64,000 nucleotides of DNA from Puccinia triticina (lineage: Eukaryota; Basidiomycota; Pucciniomycetes; Pucciniales; Pucciniaceae). The stretch's first letter is position 1, and the number at the start of each line of letters is the position of its first letter. The stretch covers positions 992,001-1,056,000 of the forward strand of contig NC_070559.1 of assembly GCF_026914185.1 (NCBI RefSeq), given 5' to 3'. The translations under genes and the position numbers were made by a program. The notes beneath the pieces are model-generated. The model was not told the origin of the DNA. It was given only the letters and a program-made list of their open reading frames with translations, and did not search any database. Shown here in pieces: positions 33,563 to 44,800 of this stretch.

Positions 33563-34693
33563 TTAATCTTCCTTGGCAGGTGTGTCGTTGCCGCTGCTTG
33601 CTACTGCAGCTTCTGTAGCCCCGTTGGTCAGCTTTGACTTCTTGTTGGCCTTCTTCTGCTCTTTCTCAGCCAGTTTTTCTGCCTTCGATTTTTTTACCTG
33701 ATAGCAGGTGAGACGGGACAGGGGTTTTTTGAGTATAATGAAAAAAATGGAATTCCCAGGGAAGAAAAAAACAAACGGAAGGACTTACTTTTTTGGGTGG
33801 GGGGATGTCCCAAGCCCACAGTGGGATGAACGAGTCGACCTAATAGAAATAGATGGTTGTTTCAGTCAAGTGATTATATGGAGGATGGATGGTATTGATC
33901 AAGTATCAAAGCAAGACTCAACAAATCCGACGTCTTCGAATAGGTTAGGGAACAACCAAATCCCGGGAGAGACAGCGATCCAGGTGATGATGTAAAGGAT
34001 CAAACGGATGATAGCGATGACGAAGAAGAGACCGACAAAGCCGAGGGCGGCCATGGAGAGGTACCATACACCGATTCGAAGGCTCATCGGCCAGAGGGGG
34101 AACATGACTCCAGCAAGGACGACGAGGACCATGAGTGCGGCACCAGCGATGACCATCAGCTGGTTGCCGTCGTAGAGCCAGGCATAGTAGCTTTCTCCGT
34201 CGAACAACTGGGCAGGGTTGATTTGTAGCACCTTTGCACCGGCTATCGATTGCGAGGTCCGCTCGACTCGTAGAAAAAACGCATAGGGTATGATCGTGTT
34301 CAGTAGCGCTGTCGCCGCTGCTTCATCTGTGATCGGCGGTGAACTGCTCGGGTGAATCTTTGCATACGATGGTGAGAGCAAGGCCTTGATGGCTGCTTTT
34401 CCCTTGAAGTAATCGTGTCGCTATGAAACACAGAAGAAGAGGTTGGCATATTCGGCTAGAATTATTCCACAGGAAACAAAAATTGCTTACCTTTCCTTCC
34501 AGGACACCGGTCTTGGTCTTTAATTCGGCCTTAGATCTGAGATATTGGACGACGGCAAGAAGTTCACCTGTGAGACAGAAAGCAGCGGAAGAGACAAGAC
34601 AGCTGTTTAGGAAGGCAGACCTCAGGGTAGAGAAAGTCAGAAAGAGGCGAGACGGGGGAAGGACTGACGAGGAATAGCCTTTTGTTGTTCCAT
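33563..34693 (-). CDS. SEC62: Protein translocation protein Sec62, complete gene
   Basis: Sec62 is an ER membrane subunit that works with Sec63 and the Sec61 channel in post-translational import. Exons (minus): 34693-34669, 34567-34491, 34420-33923, 33839-33789 and 33697-33563, totalling 786 nt in phase (261 residues). The start ELLAVVQYLRSKAELKTKTG and RHDYFKGKAAIKALLS (about 35-50) are the Sec62 N-terminal domain. Two membrane segments follow, about residues 122-143 (LMVIAGAALMVLVVLAGVMF) and about 155-185 (IGVWYLSMAALGFVGLFF). The signature FPNLFEDVGF then continues across the intron as VDSFIPLWAWD. A lysine-rich cytosolic tail ends the protein. Length fits the family. The exon-3 donor is GTTGAG, like several in BLM10. 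Confidence 0.95.
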
Positions 34694-35160
34694 GACGAGA
34701 TGTGGGCCTGGCTGAGGAAGTTGATGAACGGGTCTGGAGTTAGTTGGTTGGGTGGGGGTGGAGTGCGGGTGTTTTTATGCGGCGTGACAGTGTAGACGTG
34801 GTGACGGTGAGACTCGTCTCGGGGACGGAGGAGGTCCACTGGGACAAAACACAGCCAGGGACCCCCCGGGGCCTCGGGACGGAAAACAGATCATTGGACA
34901 TGTTGGAACCTGTTGGAACAAGCCTTGAGAAACCCTGTATAGGCTGTATTCCATTCAGGACCCTTCAAGAGCCTGCTTGTTTCGACAGTGCTTGCTTCAA
35001 GACTTGTGTATGATCCCTCAAACCCTGAAGCATCATCATAATCAGATTGAATATAAGTGTTCAGGGTGTGATCTTTATCAAGAAAAACTAAACCCCTGCG
35101 CACCGGGTTCAGATCCTGTGACACTCAGGCACACAAACTTAGGCCCCTTTGGCACCAAGT
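34694..35160. other. SEC62 upstream region
   Basis: Contains the probable SEC62 promoter and 5' UTR on the minus strand (a pyrimidine-rich stretch lies just upstream of the start on that strand). No other gene seen. Confidence 0.45.
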
Positions 35161-35356
35161 GGGGGGGTTCACAATTGAATTTTACTAAACTTTGGAGCTA
35201 AATTTAAGGCCTTTATGCACAAAATTAATTTTGAAATTTTGGTAAAATGCACAGCAGCAAGTGATACTGATCAATCAGTCCAATGCATCAAGTTATTAAA
35301 AAAGGTTCATAAAGAACTTAAAATGTGTCCCAAAGTTTTGCAATTCTGAACCCCCC
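35161..35356. mobile_element. Foldback MITE, family A, copy 2
   Basis: 196 bp. Starts GGGGGGGTTCACAATTGAAT and ends with the inverse type GCAATTCTGAACCCCCC. It shares TTTAAGGCCTTTATG and the GTGTCCCAAAGTTTTGCAA block with the longer copy at 4771-5150. Confidence 0.75.
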
Positions 35357-36826
35357 TATATAATCAACGCAAAGATTTTATGATTATATTGGTGAAATAA
35401 TGAGGGTGTTTGGACAACTGATATATACAATCTTTTGTAATTACTGTTACTACATGTTGATACATCAATATATTGGAAGCTTAGAATTTCAGACCTGATA
35501 GCTTGCAGATTTGGACCCACAATGGAAAGCCAAGATCCACCCAACCAGCCTGATAGAGATAGTCATTCGGTACCTGCGGCGGGTACCTAGTACCGCTTGG
35601 CGGGTACCCTTTGCACCCGCGGCGCGGTGCAGGGTGCGGTACTACACGGCGGGCGCGTTTCGCCGTCAGGAGGACAGAGATTTCCTGTACTCAGGACTCT
35701 GTTTGACCCACCAGTGGTTGACAACATGATGGCAGGGCGCACAATGTCTGCCAAAGAGCCGGCAGGCACACCAGTTGGATGGCCGGTGTAATAGCAGTGT
35801 CAATGACAGCCAGCAGATCGTCCACACAACCAGGGCTGTCTTGAGGACGACAGAATGAGTGGCATTGGGACAAGCCCCCCACATGCTATAACCTTAAACA
35901 CCAACCCCCAAGGTCGGTCATAGGCGGCAGAATACTGGCGCTCAGACCCAGGCAGGCCGCGAGCCCAATTTGCAGTCTTACTGGACGGCAATTATTTTTA
36001 CTTTAGCAGATTGATTTTCTTTGCAAACTCAACCAGCAAAAATATATTTATGTACACCAAGCTGATTAACAACTACAAACATTACATATAGACTACTATT
36101 ACAAAAATTTTGAGCTTATTATCCACGATAACGGGCCGTAGGAAAACAAAAAGAGAGCAAAACAAGAGTAAGAGACGAGGGAGGAGCAAGCAATTGAGGA
36201 GTGAGGGAGCGAGGAACGATGGAGAAAGGAACAATGGAGCAATGGGGGGAGGAGCAAGAAGGAAGGATGGAGGAAGGAGGGAGGAGCGAGGAAGGGAGGA
36301 TGGAGGAGCAAGGAGGGATGGAGAGGTGAGTGAGAAGCAAAGGGGGGTACTTGAGACTTGGGAGGACAAGAGCATGCCTTTGTACTCTCAAAGTCAAGAA
36401 GCAGGTGACGTCACCGGCCCTGCTGTTCAAATTTTCCCCAAGGACTTGTGCACAGGACTGACCACCATCTGCCCGGGAAACTGACCAAGTTGAGCAGCTC
36501 CCAACAGGTCTGGCATCATGACCAATAATATTTGGTCATGTTGCCGGTCTCTGGCGAAGCGGATGTGGTTTTGCCAGGGTTGGGTCCGACCTCACGTCCT
36601 GGCGTACAGAGATGGGGCAGCGCGTCGTCTGCAGGGCCCTGATCAGGCAGTTTGCGGTCACCTGGGGTGATTTAGGCGTCAATCCGGCCCGCTCGTTGGC
36701 TGGACGGACTGGATTGTCCTCGATCGCTCCCGCCGTGTAGGTACTGGGTTTTGGCCGGAAAGCAGTGCAGTACCTGGGTACTGCCTACAAGTACCTCCCA
36801 CCCCCCAGGGGATTGAGGGCCTTGAC
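35357..36826. other. Repeat-rich spacer, no gene seen
   Basis: Holds a hAT-like end (TAGAGATAGTCATTCGGTACC near 35554, with GGGTACC repeats behind it), a purine-rich tract (about 36130-36360) and low-complexity ORFs. The opposite type of end occurs at 60287. Confidence 0.45.
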
Positions 36827-36832
36827 TCGGTA

Positions 36833-37596
36833 TGGAGGTCTGCTTGGTGCTAGGCCGGCGGCAGCGCTGGGAGGGGAAAAGGTGCTCTGGGAGCTGCCCT
36901 CACGGATGGTTGGGATGAGTCGTAGGGGATTCGAATGATAGCTTTGGGGGAAGTGGTTTTGAGTGTTGTTTTGCCGGGGTTTGGATCCTCAGCGGCGGTT
37001 GGTTTTGTTGGTAGGATTCTGAGGGTGAATGGACTCTGGAAGGGGGACTCTTGGGACTCGGAAAAATGATCTATGAAATTGATAACCCCTGACTTGGATC
37101 AGAACAGGTGCTATGGCCTCCTATCCTCCAAGCTTGCCGGGAACTTGGATTCCTGGAGGCCTGTCACAAGCATGTCATCATCTCCTTGCGCGCCGTGCGC
37201 GCGCACACAACACAGACAACAGAGAAAAGAAGAGAGAAAACAACACCAGAAGAGGAAGCAGAAATAAAACAAGGAGATAAATCAAGAACCAAAGGGGACC
37301 AACAATCTAAGAAATGTGGAAGAAGGAAACATAGCAGAGAAGAGGAAAGAGAGAAGAAGGAAAAAAACCACAAATCTCAAATAAACCCACAGTACATTCT
37401 GTGTTAGGACCAAGAAAGAGAAAGATGAAAAAGGAAAAAGGAAGTGGAAGTGAGAATGAGGAGAATGGGGGGGAAAAGGGGAAACAGAGAATCTGAGGGA
37501 ATCTTGAGGGTTGGACCTTGAAGCTTGAGTCTTGATCTTGAGGATCTTGAGGGCTGATCTTGAAATTTGAAGCTGACTACTGTTTTGGCCACCACA
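36833..37596 (-). repeat. G1 3' LTR
   Basis: 764 bp. On the plus strand it starts TGGAGGTCTGC and ends CCACCACA. It differs from the other LTR at roughly eight positions by eye, so insertion is fairly recent but older than G2. Small ORFs in it are duplicated in the other LTR and are not genes. Confidence 0.88.
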
Positions 37597-37775
37597 TCAC
37601 CCCACCATTTACAGTCTGTCCCCAGACTGCGCTCTCGTCGCCAAAAATCCAAAGAGAAACCGCGCTAAAGTAAAAGCAGAAAAAGGGGTCCCACAAGCGG
37701 CTCACGGCAGTGGCTAGAGTAATGCTTACAACAAACGGAGTAGTAGGACCCGAGGTGCATACTAAGGAGGGGGAC

Positions 37776-39296
37776 TTACTTCTGGTCAGTAATGCCCCCA
37801 CGCGGAAAGTACCGCTTGACCTGATCCGCCGCGAACCAATGCTTGAGTTCCGTTCCATCAAGCTCCGAAAGGACATAAGAGCCGCCCTCGACCTGCTTGA
37901 CGATCCGATAGGGCCCGTTCCATTTATGGGCAAAGAGCTGGCCCCACTGGACATTCAACGACCGATTGTAAGCAAGAACTAGCGTTCCGGGAATGAGGGG
38001 GTCGCGCAGCCGATCCGAGATTCGATCTTGCCAGTAACTGATAGCTTCAGCCCAAGACTTCATCATTCGGTCATACGCAACTCGCCGGGAATCTTCGCTG
38101 CGCTCGAGTTGCTTCGACTGCGCCACTGGTAGGTCGGAGGTTTCGCGCACCTCCTCCCAGTCCACTCCGAGGAAAGAATTGATGTCCAGATCAATGGGAA
38201 GAGCGGCGCGCTGTCCAAACACCAGCTCATACGGGGAGTAACCTGTCGTGCGCTTGGTGGAGATGCGATCCGCGAACAGCACCAACGGTAAGAACTTTCG
38301 ACAGTTCTTGCCAGACTCTCCCGCCAACTTGACTAGGGCTGCCTTGAGGGGCGCGTGCCCTCGCTCAAACATGCCTTGCGCCTCGGGATAATACAGCTTC
38401 GAGACCCGATGCTGGCCCGGCAAAGACCGCAGCATCTCCGCCAAAGCCCCACCAAATTCTGACCCACCGTCAGTTGAGTATGAGCGCGCCAGACTGTATC
38501 GCATGGTCCAGTGTTCTTGAAGGAACGTGGCGACAGCCTCAGAGGTGATGTTGTTCAGGAATTTAGCCTCCACCCAGCCCGAAAAATTGTCACGTGCGAC
38601 GATAAGGTACTTTGCACCGCTAGCTTTGATGTGTACAACGTCCATAGAGACTCGACCAAACAGTGTGTGCTCGCCTGTCGGGTAGCGCATTTCCATCGGC
38701 CATTGCAAGTCCCTCTTCTGGCAGGATTTGCAGCTTCGACACCAGAACTGAACCGACCTCTTCAGCGCCGGCCACCAAAAACGCTCTGCTACCCGCCAAT
38801 AGGTTTCCGCCGAGCCCCTGTGGCCGAGATCCTCGTGTAGACGGCGAAGAATCTCTTCCTGCTTGCTCGGAAGGGTGACCACGATCCTGGGCAAAGGACT
38901 TCCTCTTTTCATGAGATGTCCCGCCTGCACAAAGAAATCGGAGGCTTTCCTCCTCAGCGCCTGATAAGCCACCGCGTCTAGCCCATCGGGTCGTTCCAAC
39001 GTCCTGAGATAGTCCTCCAACTGCCGCCAGAAACCCTCTTGGAAACCATTGTAGGGTGGCGGCTCAGCAACCGAGAAAGACGACATAGGCCGGATGACAG
39101 GTGCCTCCTCGTCAAACTCTGACAAAGGTGGGTCGGAATCGCCATTGCCTTGCGGTCTTTGAGACAGTCCGTCTGGCATGGTAAATGATTTGCCCGGACA
39201 ATGAGAGATGTCAAAAGAAAAAAGGTGGATAAAGGAAACCCAGCGCGTCATCGGAGTGTTAGGTAGACTAGGCGCGTTGATCATTTGCACAAGGGA
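37776..39296 (-). pseudogene. G1 pol, RNase H end and integrase
   Basis: This piece continues in frame after a TAG at 39299-39297 (VDA, stop, SLVQMINAPS). It carries the end of RNase H, the integrase zinc-binding HHCC motif (HEDLGHRGSAETYW ... CRSCKSCQKR), and the catalytic core with DVVHIKASG, STDGGSEFGG and PEAQGMFERGHAPLK as the D, D, E region. The protein ends GITDQK at 37776. No chromodomain is seen, unlike G2. The single stop suggests a recent loss of function. Confidence 0.82.
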
Positions 39297-40469
39297 CTAA
39301 GCGTCAACGAGGAGCTCAAAGTGCCACCCCCACAAGACAATCTGCAGCTTCTTGAGAATCCGCGCAACGCCGCAAAGCTCCAGTTTTGGCTGGGAGTAGC
39401 GTGATTCTACGTCGGAGAAGAGCAGGGATTCGTAGAGGGCCGGTCGGTCGGCACTGCTTGCGTCTTGTTGAGTAAGGATGGCCCCTACGGCGTGGTAGCT
39501 AGAGTCAACGGCAAGTTTGAGCTTCCCTGCGTCGGGTCCGTACAACACCTTTGCCAACACAATGTCCCTGCCCACAAGCGCTTTAAGTCGCTGGAAGGCA
39601 ACCTCGCAATCCTCAGTCCAGACAAATGGAGTGTCCTTGCGAGTCAGCCTCCAAAGGGGAACACAAATTTGTGAAAGCGCGGGGATAAATATCCGCACGT
39701 ACACGACTACTCCCAAAAACCCGCGGACCTCAGTTGCGTCCGATGGAGTTGACCAGCTCAGGATCTTGTTAATCTTGCTTTTCGCCATCCGACGGCCCTC
39801 CTTGCACACAACATGGCCCACAATCTCTAGAGCCGGGACGCACGCCGCTAGTTTCGTGGCGGACACCGTCAACCCCGCCTCCTCAATCCGAAAGAGCACC
39901 CGTTCCAGGGTGGTAGCATATTCCCACACAAAGCACCGTACCCCAGGATGCCACGCCAGAACTTCGTTATTGTAATCTGAGACTGGACCCTTGATGACCC
40001 CCTCATCGATGAATACCCCAGCGTGATACGGAATCTCCTCCTGCAGGACCCACATCATCTGCGCTTGATAGACAGCGACAGAATTGGTGGCGCCCTGCGG
40101 GAGGCGCGTCAGCTGGAACCTGCCAAGAGGCGTATCAAAAGTCGTCAAAGGGCGTGAGATTGGATCAAGGGCGCGCTCATCGTAACCACCCAAGATGTCC
40201 CCAAGCCCGTAGCAAACCCAACCCAAGAAAGACTCGACAAAATCTTTGGTAGCCGGGGGAACTCCGGCGTCCTTCACGGTAACTTTGTTCAGAGGTTGAA
40301 GATCATGGATGATCCTGAGCTTCCCGTTTGATTTGAGGATGCAAAACACCGGGCTCAAATACGACGAGGTGGATTGTTCATACAACCCGTTGCGGACTCG
40401 CTCCCTAAGGATCCTGGTGTACTTGTCCAGCTTTGCAGCGGGTATAGGGATGCGCTTCTTCTGCCAGGG
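39297..40469 (-). pseudogene. G1 pol, reverse transcriptase and RNase H (after the G2 insertion)
   Basis: Starts inside RT at the insertion point (WQKKRIPIPAAKLDKYTRIL) and includes LKSNGKLRIIHDLQPLNKVT, TRLPQGATNSVAVYQ and VFIDEGVIKGP. The last is where the YxDD box should be, here F-I-D-E-G, so the second catalytic Asp is Glu. RNase H follows (KLAVDSSYHAVGAIL). It ends at a TAG (39299-39297) that interrupts the frame. Confidence 0.82.
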
Positions 40470-40656
40470 TGTTATGAGCTGCACGCGCGCCGTACGCTAT
40501 GTCACGCCTGGGACATGTTGTAGTTAGTACATGTCACAGCTCTCCACCCTAAGGGGGAGCGGAGGAGAGATCCCCAAACTCTCCTCATCTAGCAATCTAC
40601 ATAGTTTGCCGCTAGAGGCACGACCCGGTCCTTCTCCCTTAGAGCTGATCCTAACA
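40470..40656 (+). repeat. G2 5' LTR
   Basis: 187 bp, TGTTATGAGC...CTAACA, identical to 46258-46444 as read. ATCTAGCAAT at 40587-40596 is complementary to the primer site just downstream, which places the start of R near 40587. Confidence 0.95.
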
Positions 40657-40657
40657 T

Positions 40658-40667
40658 ATTGCTAGAT
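40658..40667 (+). promoter_or_regulatory. G2 primer-binding site of self-priming type
   Basis: ATTGCTAGAT starts one base after the LTR and is the exact complement of ATCTAGCAAT within the LTR (40587-40596). No TGG-type tRNA site is present here. This matches the self-priming arrangement known from Tf1/sushi-type elements, where the 5' end of the RNA primes its own reverse transcription. Confidence 0.75.
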
Positions 40668-40810
40668 CCCATTATAAATAAGGAACGAGGACCGACTAGA
40701 ACCGAAAACCGAACCAGAAACCGAACCAGAAGAGACCGACTCGCTGGACCCAGACAGAACCAACCGAACAGACACGAACCAAGAAACCAACCTGAACCCC
40801 TGTAATCAAG

Positions 40811-41833
40811 ATGGACGCCGCCGCCGTCGCCGCACTACAACAACAACTGGCCGACTTGATGGCCGTCGTCAATGAAGAACGCGGCCTCTGTCAACGAGCC
40901 GAAGCCGCCAGACAAGAGGCCGAGAACGCCCGCCAAGCAGCCGAAGCCGCCCGCCAGCAAGCCGAGAACGCCCAACCTCCTCCGGACGCCCAGGCAGCAG
41001 CCAACATACCAGGAGCCCAGCAACCTATTCGAGCGCCGAAGATCGGCGTGCCAGACAAATACGACGGCTCTCGTGGCGTTAAAGCGGAGGTCTATGCGAG
41101 CCAAGTCAGCCTGTACATCCTTGCGAACGTTGCCGCCTTTCCGGACGACAGGTTGAGGATCATCTTTGCGCTCTCGTATCTGACTGGACAGGCGAGTAGT
41201 TGGGCTCAACCTTGGATGCACAAGATTTGCGACAACCAAGCGGCCACCTACGCCGAATTCACGGCGGCGTTTGAGAGCATGTTCTACGACACCGAGAAGC
41301 AAAGCAAGGCCGAACGATCCCTACGACACTTGAAGCAGACCAAAACGGTGGGCCACTACACCCACCAATTCCTCCTCTATGCTCACGACACGGGATGGGA
41401 ACCGCGAACCCTGGTCGGCCTCTACACCCAGGGCCTAAAAAAGGAAGTCCGGGTGGCCCTGGTCCTGTCCCGCACTCAGTTCGATACCCTGGCTGCGGTT
41501 TCGAACTTGGCGCTCAAGATCGATAACGAGTTGAATGGGGTCGAGTCCAACAACGTCCCCTCGACCTCGGCAGCGGACCCGGATGCGATGGACATTTCGG
41601 CGATACGAGGTCAATTGTCCGAATCCGAGAGGAGCCGTATGATGAGAGAGGGCTTGTGCTTTCGATGCGGGAAGCAAGGACATCGATCACGCGAGTGCCC
41701 GGACAAGGGCAAAGGGAAGGGAGCGGTACGAGTGGCCGCAATGGAGGAACTGGACCAGTGGAGGAGCGGAGCGAAGCGGTTTGGAGAGGAGGGCACTGCG
41801 GAGGGGTCAAAAAAAGGCGGAGCTCGGGACTGA
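40811..41833 (+). CDS. G2 Gag
   Basis: 340 residues. It has an N-terminal alanine/glutamine coiled-coil region (QQQLADLMAVVNEERG, then repeats of EAARQQAENA), a retrotransposon capsid region (KYDGSRGVKAEVYASQVSLY, SSWAQPWMHKI), and a zinc knuckle CFRCGKQGHRSREC (C-x2-C-x4-H-x4-C) near residue 285. The start is the first ATG after the leader and follows CAAG. The 3' end overlaps pol by 178 nt in the +1/-1 relation. The frameshift signal is at 41809-41855. Confidence 0.93.
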   Translation: MDAAAVAALQQQLADLMAVVNEERGLCQRAEAARQEAENARQAAEAARQQAENAQPPPDAQAAANIPGAQQPIRAPKIGVPDKYDGSRGVKAEVYASQVSLYILANVAAFPDDRLRIIFALSYLTGQASSWAQPWMHKICDNQAATYAEFTAAFESMFYDTEKQSKAERSLRHLKQTKTVGHYTHQFLLYAHDTGWEPRTLVGLYTQGLKKEVRVALVLSRTQFDTLAAVSNLALKIDNELNGVESNNVPSTSAADPDAMDISAIRGQLSESERSRMMREGLCFRCGKQGHRSRECPDKGKGKGAVRVAAMEELDQWRSGAKRFGEEGTAEGSKKGGARD

Positions 41834-41855
41834 TGGGTATGCCCCTCCCGAGCTC
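41809..41855 (+). promoter_or_regulatory. G2 programmed -1 frameshift signal
   Basis: The heptamer A-AAA-AAA (41809-41815) is in the gag phase TCA AAA AAA GGC. A 4-nt spacer (41816-41819) precedes a perfect 10-bp stem, GAGCTCGGGA (41820-41829) with TCCCGAGCTC (41846-41855), loop 16 nt. The gag stop TGA (41831-41833) lies inside the loop. Slipping by -1 enters the pol frame directly. Confidence 0.85.
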
Positions 41856-44800
41856 AAACAAGGAGTTGTTAGTTAGTGTTGGCGTTAGCGATTTGGTTGA
41901 TAGTAATGCATTCGACCCCCGATTGTTTATTCCTCTTAACCTCGCGCCGCACACCCTCCTTGAGCATACCACGACTACCACCCCTCGTCCGGCCAGATTC
42001 CTGGTGGATTCGGGGGCCACGCATAATGTGTTGAGCCTCTCTTTTACGGCTAAATATGGGCTATTAGGCCTGGCGTCCTCGTGCACAAGGACGATCGCGG
42101 GCTTTGATGGATCGACAAAGAAATCTTCGTACGAGCTGGAACTCCAGCTCGAGGGGATGACCCGACCCTCTCGGTTCATCGTCACTCAACTGAAGGATAC
42201 CTACGACGGAATATTAGGGATGCCGTGGATCAAACGGTTTGGGCACCTTATTGATTGGAGGACGTGCTCATTCCGACGGGGGGATGGCTGCACTGCGACC
42301 GTGGAAGCGGTTTCGTCATATCCGACAAAAGCCTCGACAGACGGGGAGGAGCCCGTGAGGCAAGCGAGGATATTTGACGAGGGGGTGTGTGCTTCAAGCA
42401 CGTTGACGCCCCCGCAATGTAAGCTCGATTTCCCTCTGATCCTTACCCCGTTAGAATCAACTGGCAAGCAGGATCCTCTCCTAGAAAGCCAATCCCACAG
42501 GACATCGGGAGACTCATTACGACGGGACAAAGGCTGCATTGCGACCGCGGTGGCGGTATCGTCTTATCCGACAAAAGCCTCGCCAGACGGGGAGGAGCCC
42601 GTGAGGCAAGTGAGGATAGTTGACGAGGGGGTGTGTGCTTCGAGCACGTTAGCACTCCCGCAATGTAAGCTCGATTTCCCATCCCTTGACATTCCGAGAG
42701 AATCAACTGGCAAGCAGGATCCTCTCCTAGAAAGCCGCAATGACAGGACACCGACGAACCACACCATCACCTCGGGCGGGTCGAACCGGGTCGGGAACAT
42801 CGCAGTTGCTGATGCAACGTCGTCTTATCCGACAAAAGCCTTGTTAGACGGGGGAGGACCCGTGAGGCAAGTGAGGATATTTGACGAGGGGGTGCGCACT
42901 TTTAGTGGGATAACGCCCCCGCGATGTGAGTCCCCAGCACACCTATCCCTTAACCCCAGTGAAGCAGCTAGCAAGCGTCTGCCCATACTAGGACATCCAA
43001 CAGAAACAATCATCGATACGGCTAAGACGTCTTGGTCCACATCGGCCCGATTGGCGGCTGAGGCACGACGCGTGGGGCCAACGAGGACGGTGGAGGAGAT
43101 GGTACCACAGCACTACCATCGGTACCTACATTTGTTCCAGAAGGTTGGCGCTCAGCGACTGCCACCGAGGCGCCAATACGACTTCCGGGTGGATCTAATA
43201 CCGGGCGCCACCCCGCAGGCCAGCAGGATCATTCCTTTATCGCCCGCAGAGAATGAGGCAATGGACACCCTGATCCGCGAAGGCCTTCAACATGGGACCA
43301 TCAGACGGACGACATCTCCGTGGGCGGCTCCTGTGCTGTTCACGGGAAAAAAGGACGGGAACTTGAGGCCTTGTTTTGACTACCGGAAGCTTAACGCGGT
43401 TACCGTCAAGAATAAGTACCCGCTGCCGTTGACCATGGATCTTGTCGACAGCCTCCTCGACGCGGACAGATTCACCAAGCTTGACCTACGAAACGCGTAC
43501 GGCAACTTGCGCGTCGCTGAAGGGGATGAAGACAAACTTGCATTCGTGTGCAAGGCTGGACAGTTCGCACCGTTGACTATGCCGTTCGGCCCAACTGGGG
43601 CACCAGGATTCTTTCAATTTTTTATCCAGGACATACTACTTGGACGCATCGGGAAGGACGTGGCGGCCTACTTGGACGACATCATGATCTACACCCAGAA
43701 GGGATCCAATCATGAAGAAGCGGTCAACGGAGTCCTCGAGACATTGGGCAAGCATCACTTATGGCTCAAACCCGAAAAATGTGAATTTGGGAGAGACGAG
43801 GTCGAGTACTTGGGACTTCTGATTTCATGCAACCGACTGCGCATGGACCCGGCAAAGGTCACCGCCGTGACTGACTGGCCGGCACCCACCAACGTCACCG
43901 AACTCCAACGTTTTATTGGGTTTGCCAACTTCTACAGACGGTTCATCGACCATTTCTCGGGGACTACCTGGCCGCTACACGACTTGACAAAAGGGGATCG
44001 AACCTTCCATTGGGACCATCGATGCCAACTGGCGTTCGAGCGTTTGAAAACGGCATTCACTACGGCGCCAGTGTTGAAAATCGCCGACCCATACCGGCCG
44101 TTTATACTAGAGTGTGACTGTTCGGATTTTGCGCTAGGAGCTGTGTTGTCGCAGGTGTGCGCAAAAGACGGCGAGCTACACCCTGTAGCGTTCCTATCCA
44201 GGTCCTTAATCCAGGCGGAGCGTAATTACGAGATTTTCGATAAGGAATTACTGGCAATCGTGGCATCTTTCAAGGAATGGAGGCACTACCTGGAGGGCAA
44301 CCCCCACAGACTAGAGGCAATAGTGTACACTGACCACCGTAATCTGGAGAGTTTCATGACAACAAAGAAACTCACTAGACGCCAAGCTCGATGGGCAGAG
44401 ACGCTGGGATGCTTTGACTTCGAGATTGTTTTCAGACCCGGCAGACAGGCCGCCAAACCAGACGCGCTGTCCAGACGCCCGGATCTTGCCCCGGCGAAGG
44501 AGGACAAGTTGTCCTTTGGACAATTACTACGACCGGATAACATCACACCTAAAACATTCGCGGAGGTTGCGGAATTCGACGGTTGGTTCGTGGACGAGTC
44601 GTTTGAGGCTGAGGATGCGGCGAGGTGGTTTGAAATTGATGTGGTAGGGGTTGCGGATCAAGACGAATCAGTGGAGGAAGAGAACCCCATACCGTCGGAC
44701 ACGGAATTGATAAGTCTTATCAGACTTGCTACCCCCAATGACCCACGATTAACGGGGCTGATGAATGATCTGACGACCCGCCCGGATCAGCGCGGATTCA

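Noticed and set aside
36110..36484. Arg/Gly/Glu-rich ORFs on both strands
   Set aside because: They come from a purine-rich low-complexity tract (GGAGGA repeats) and have no other support.
40835..41302. 155-codon minus ORF opposite G2 gag
   Set aside because: Shadow of the alanine/glutamine-rich gag frame.
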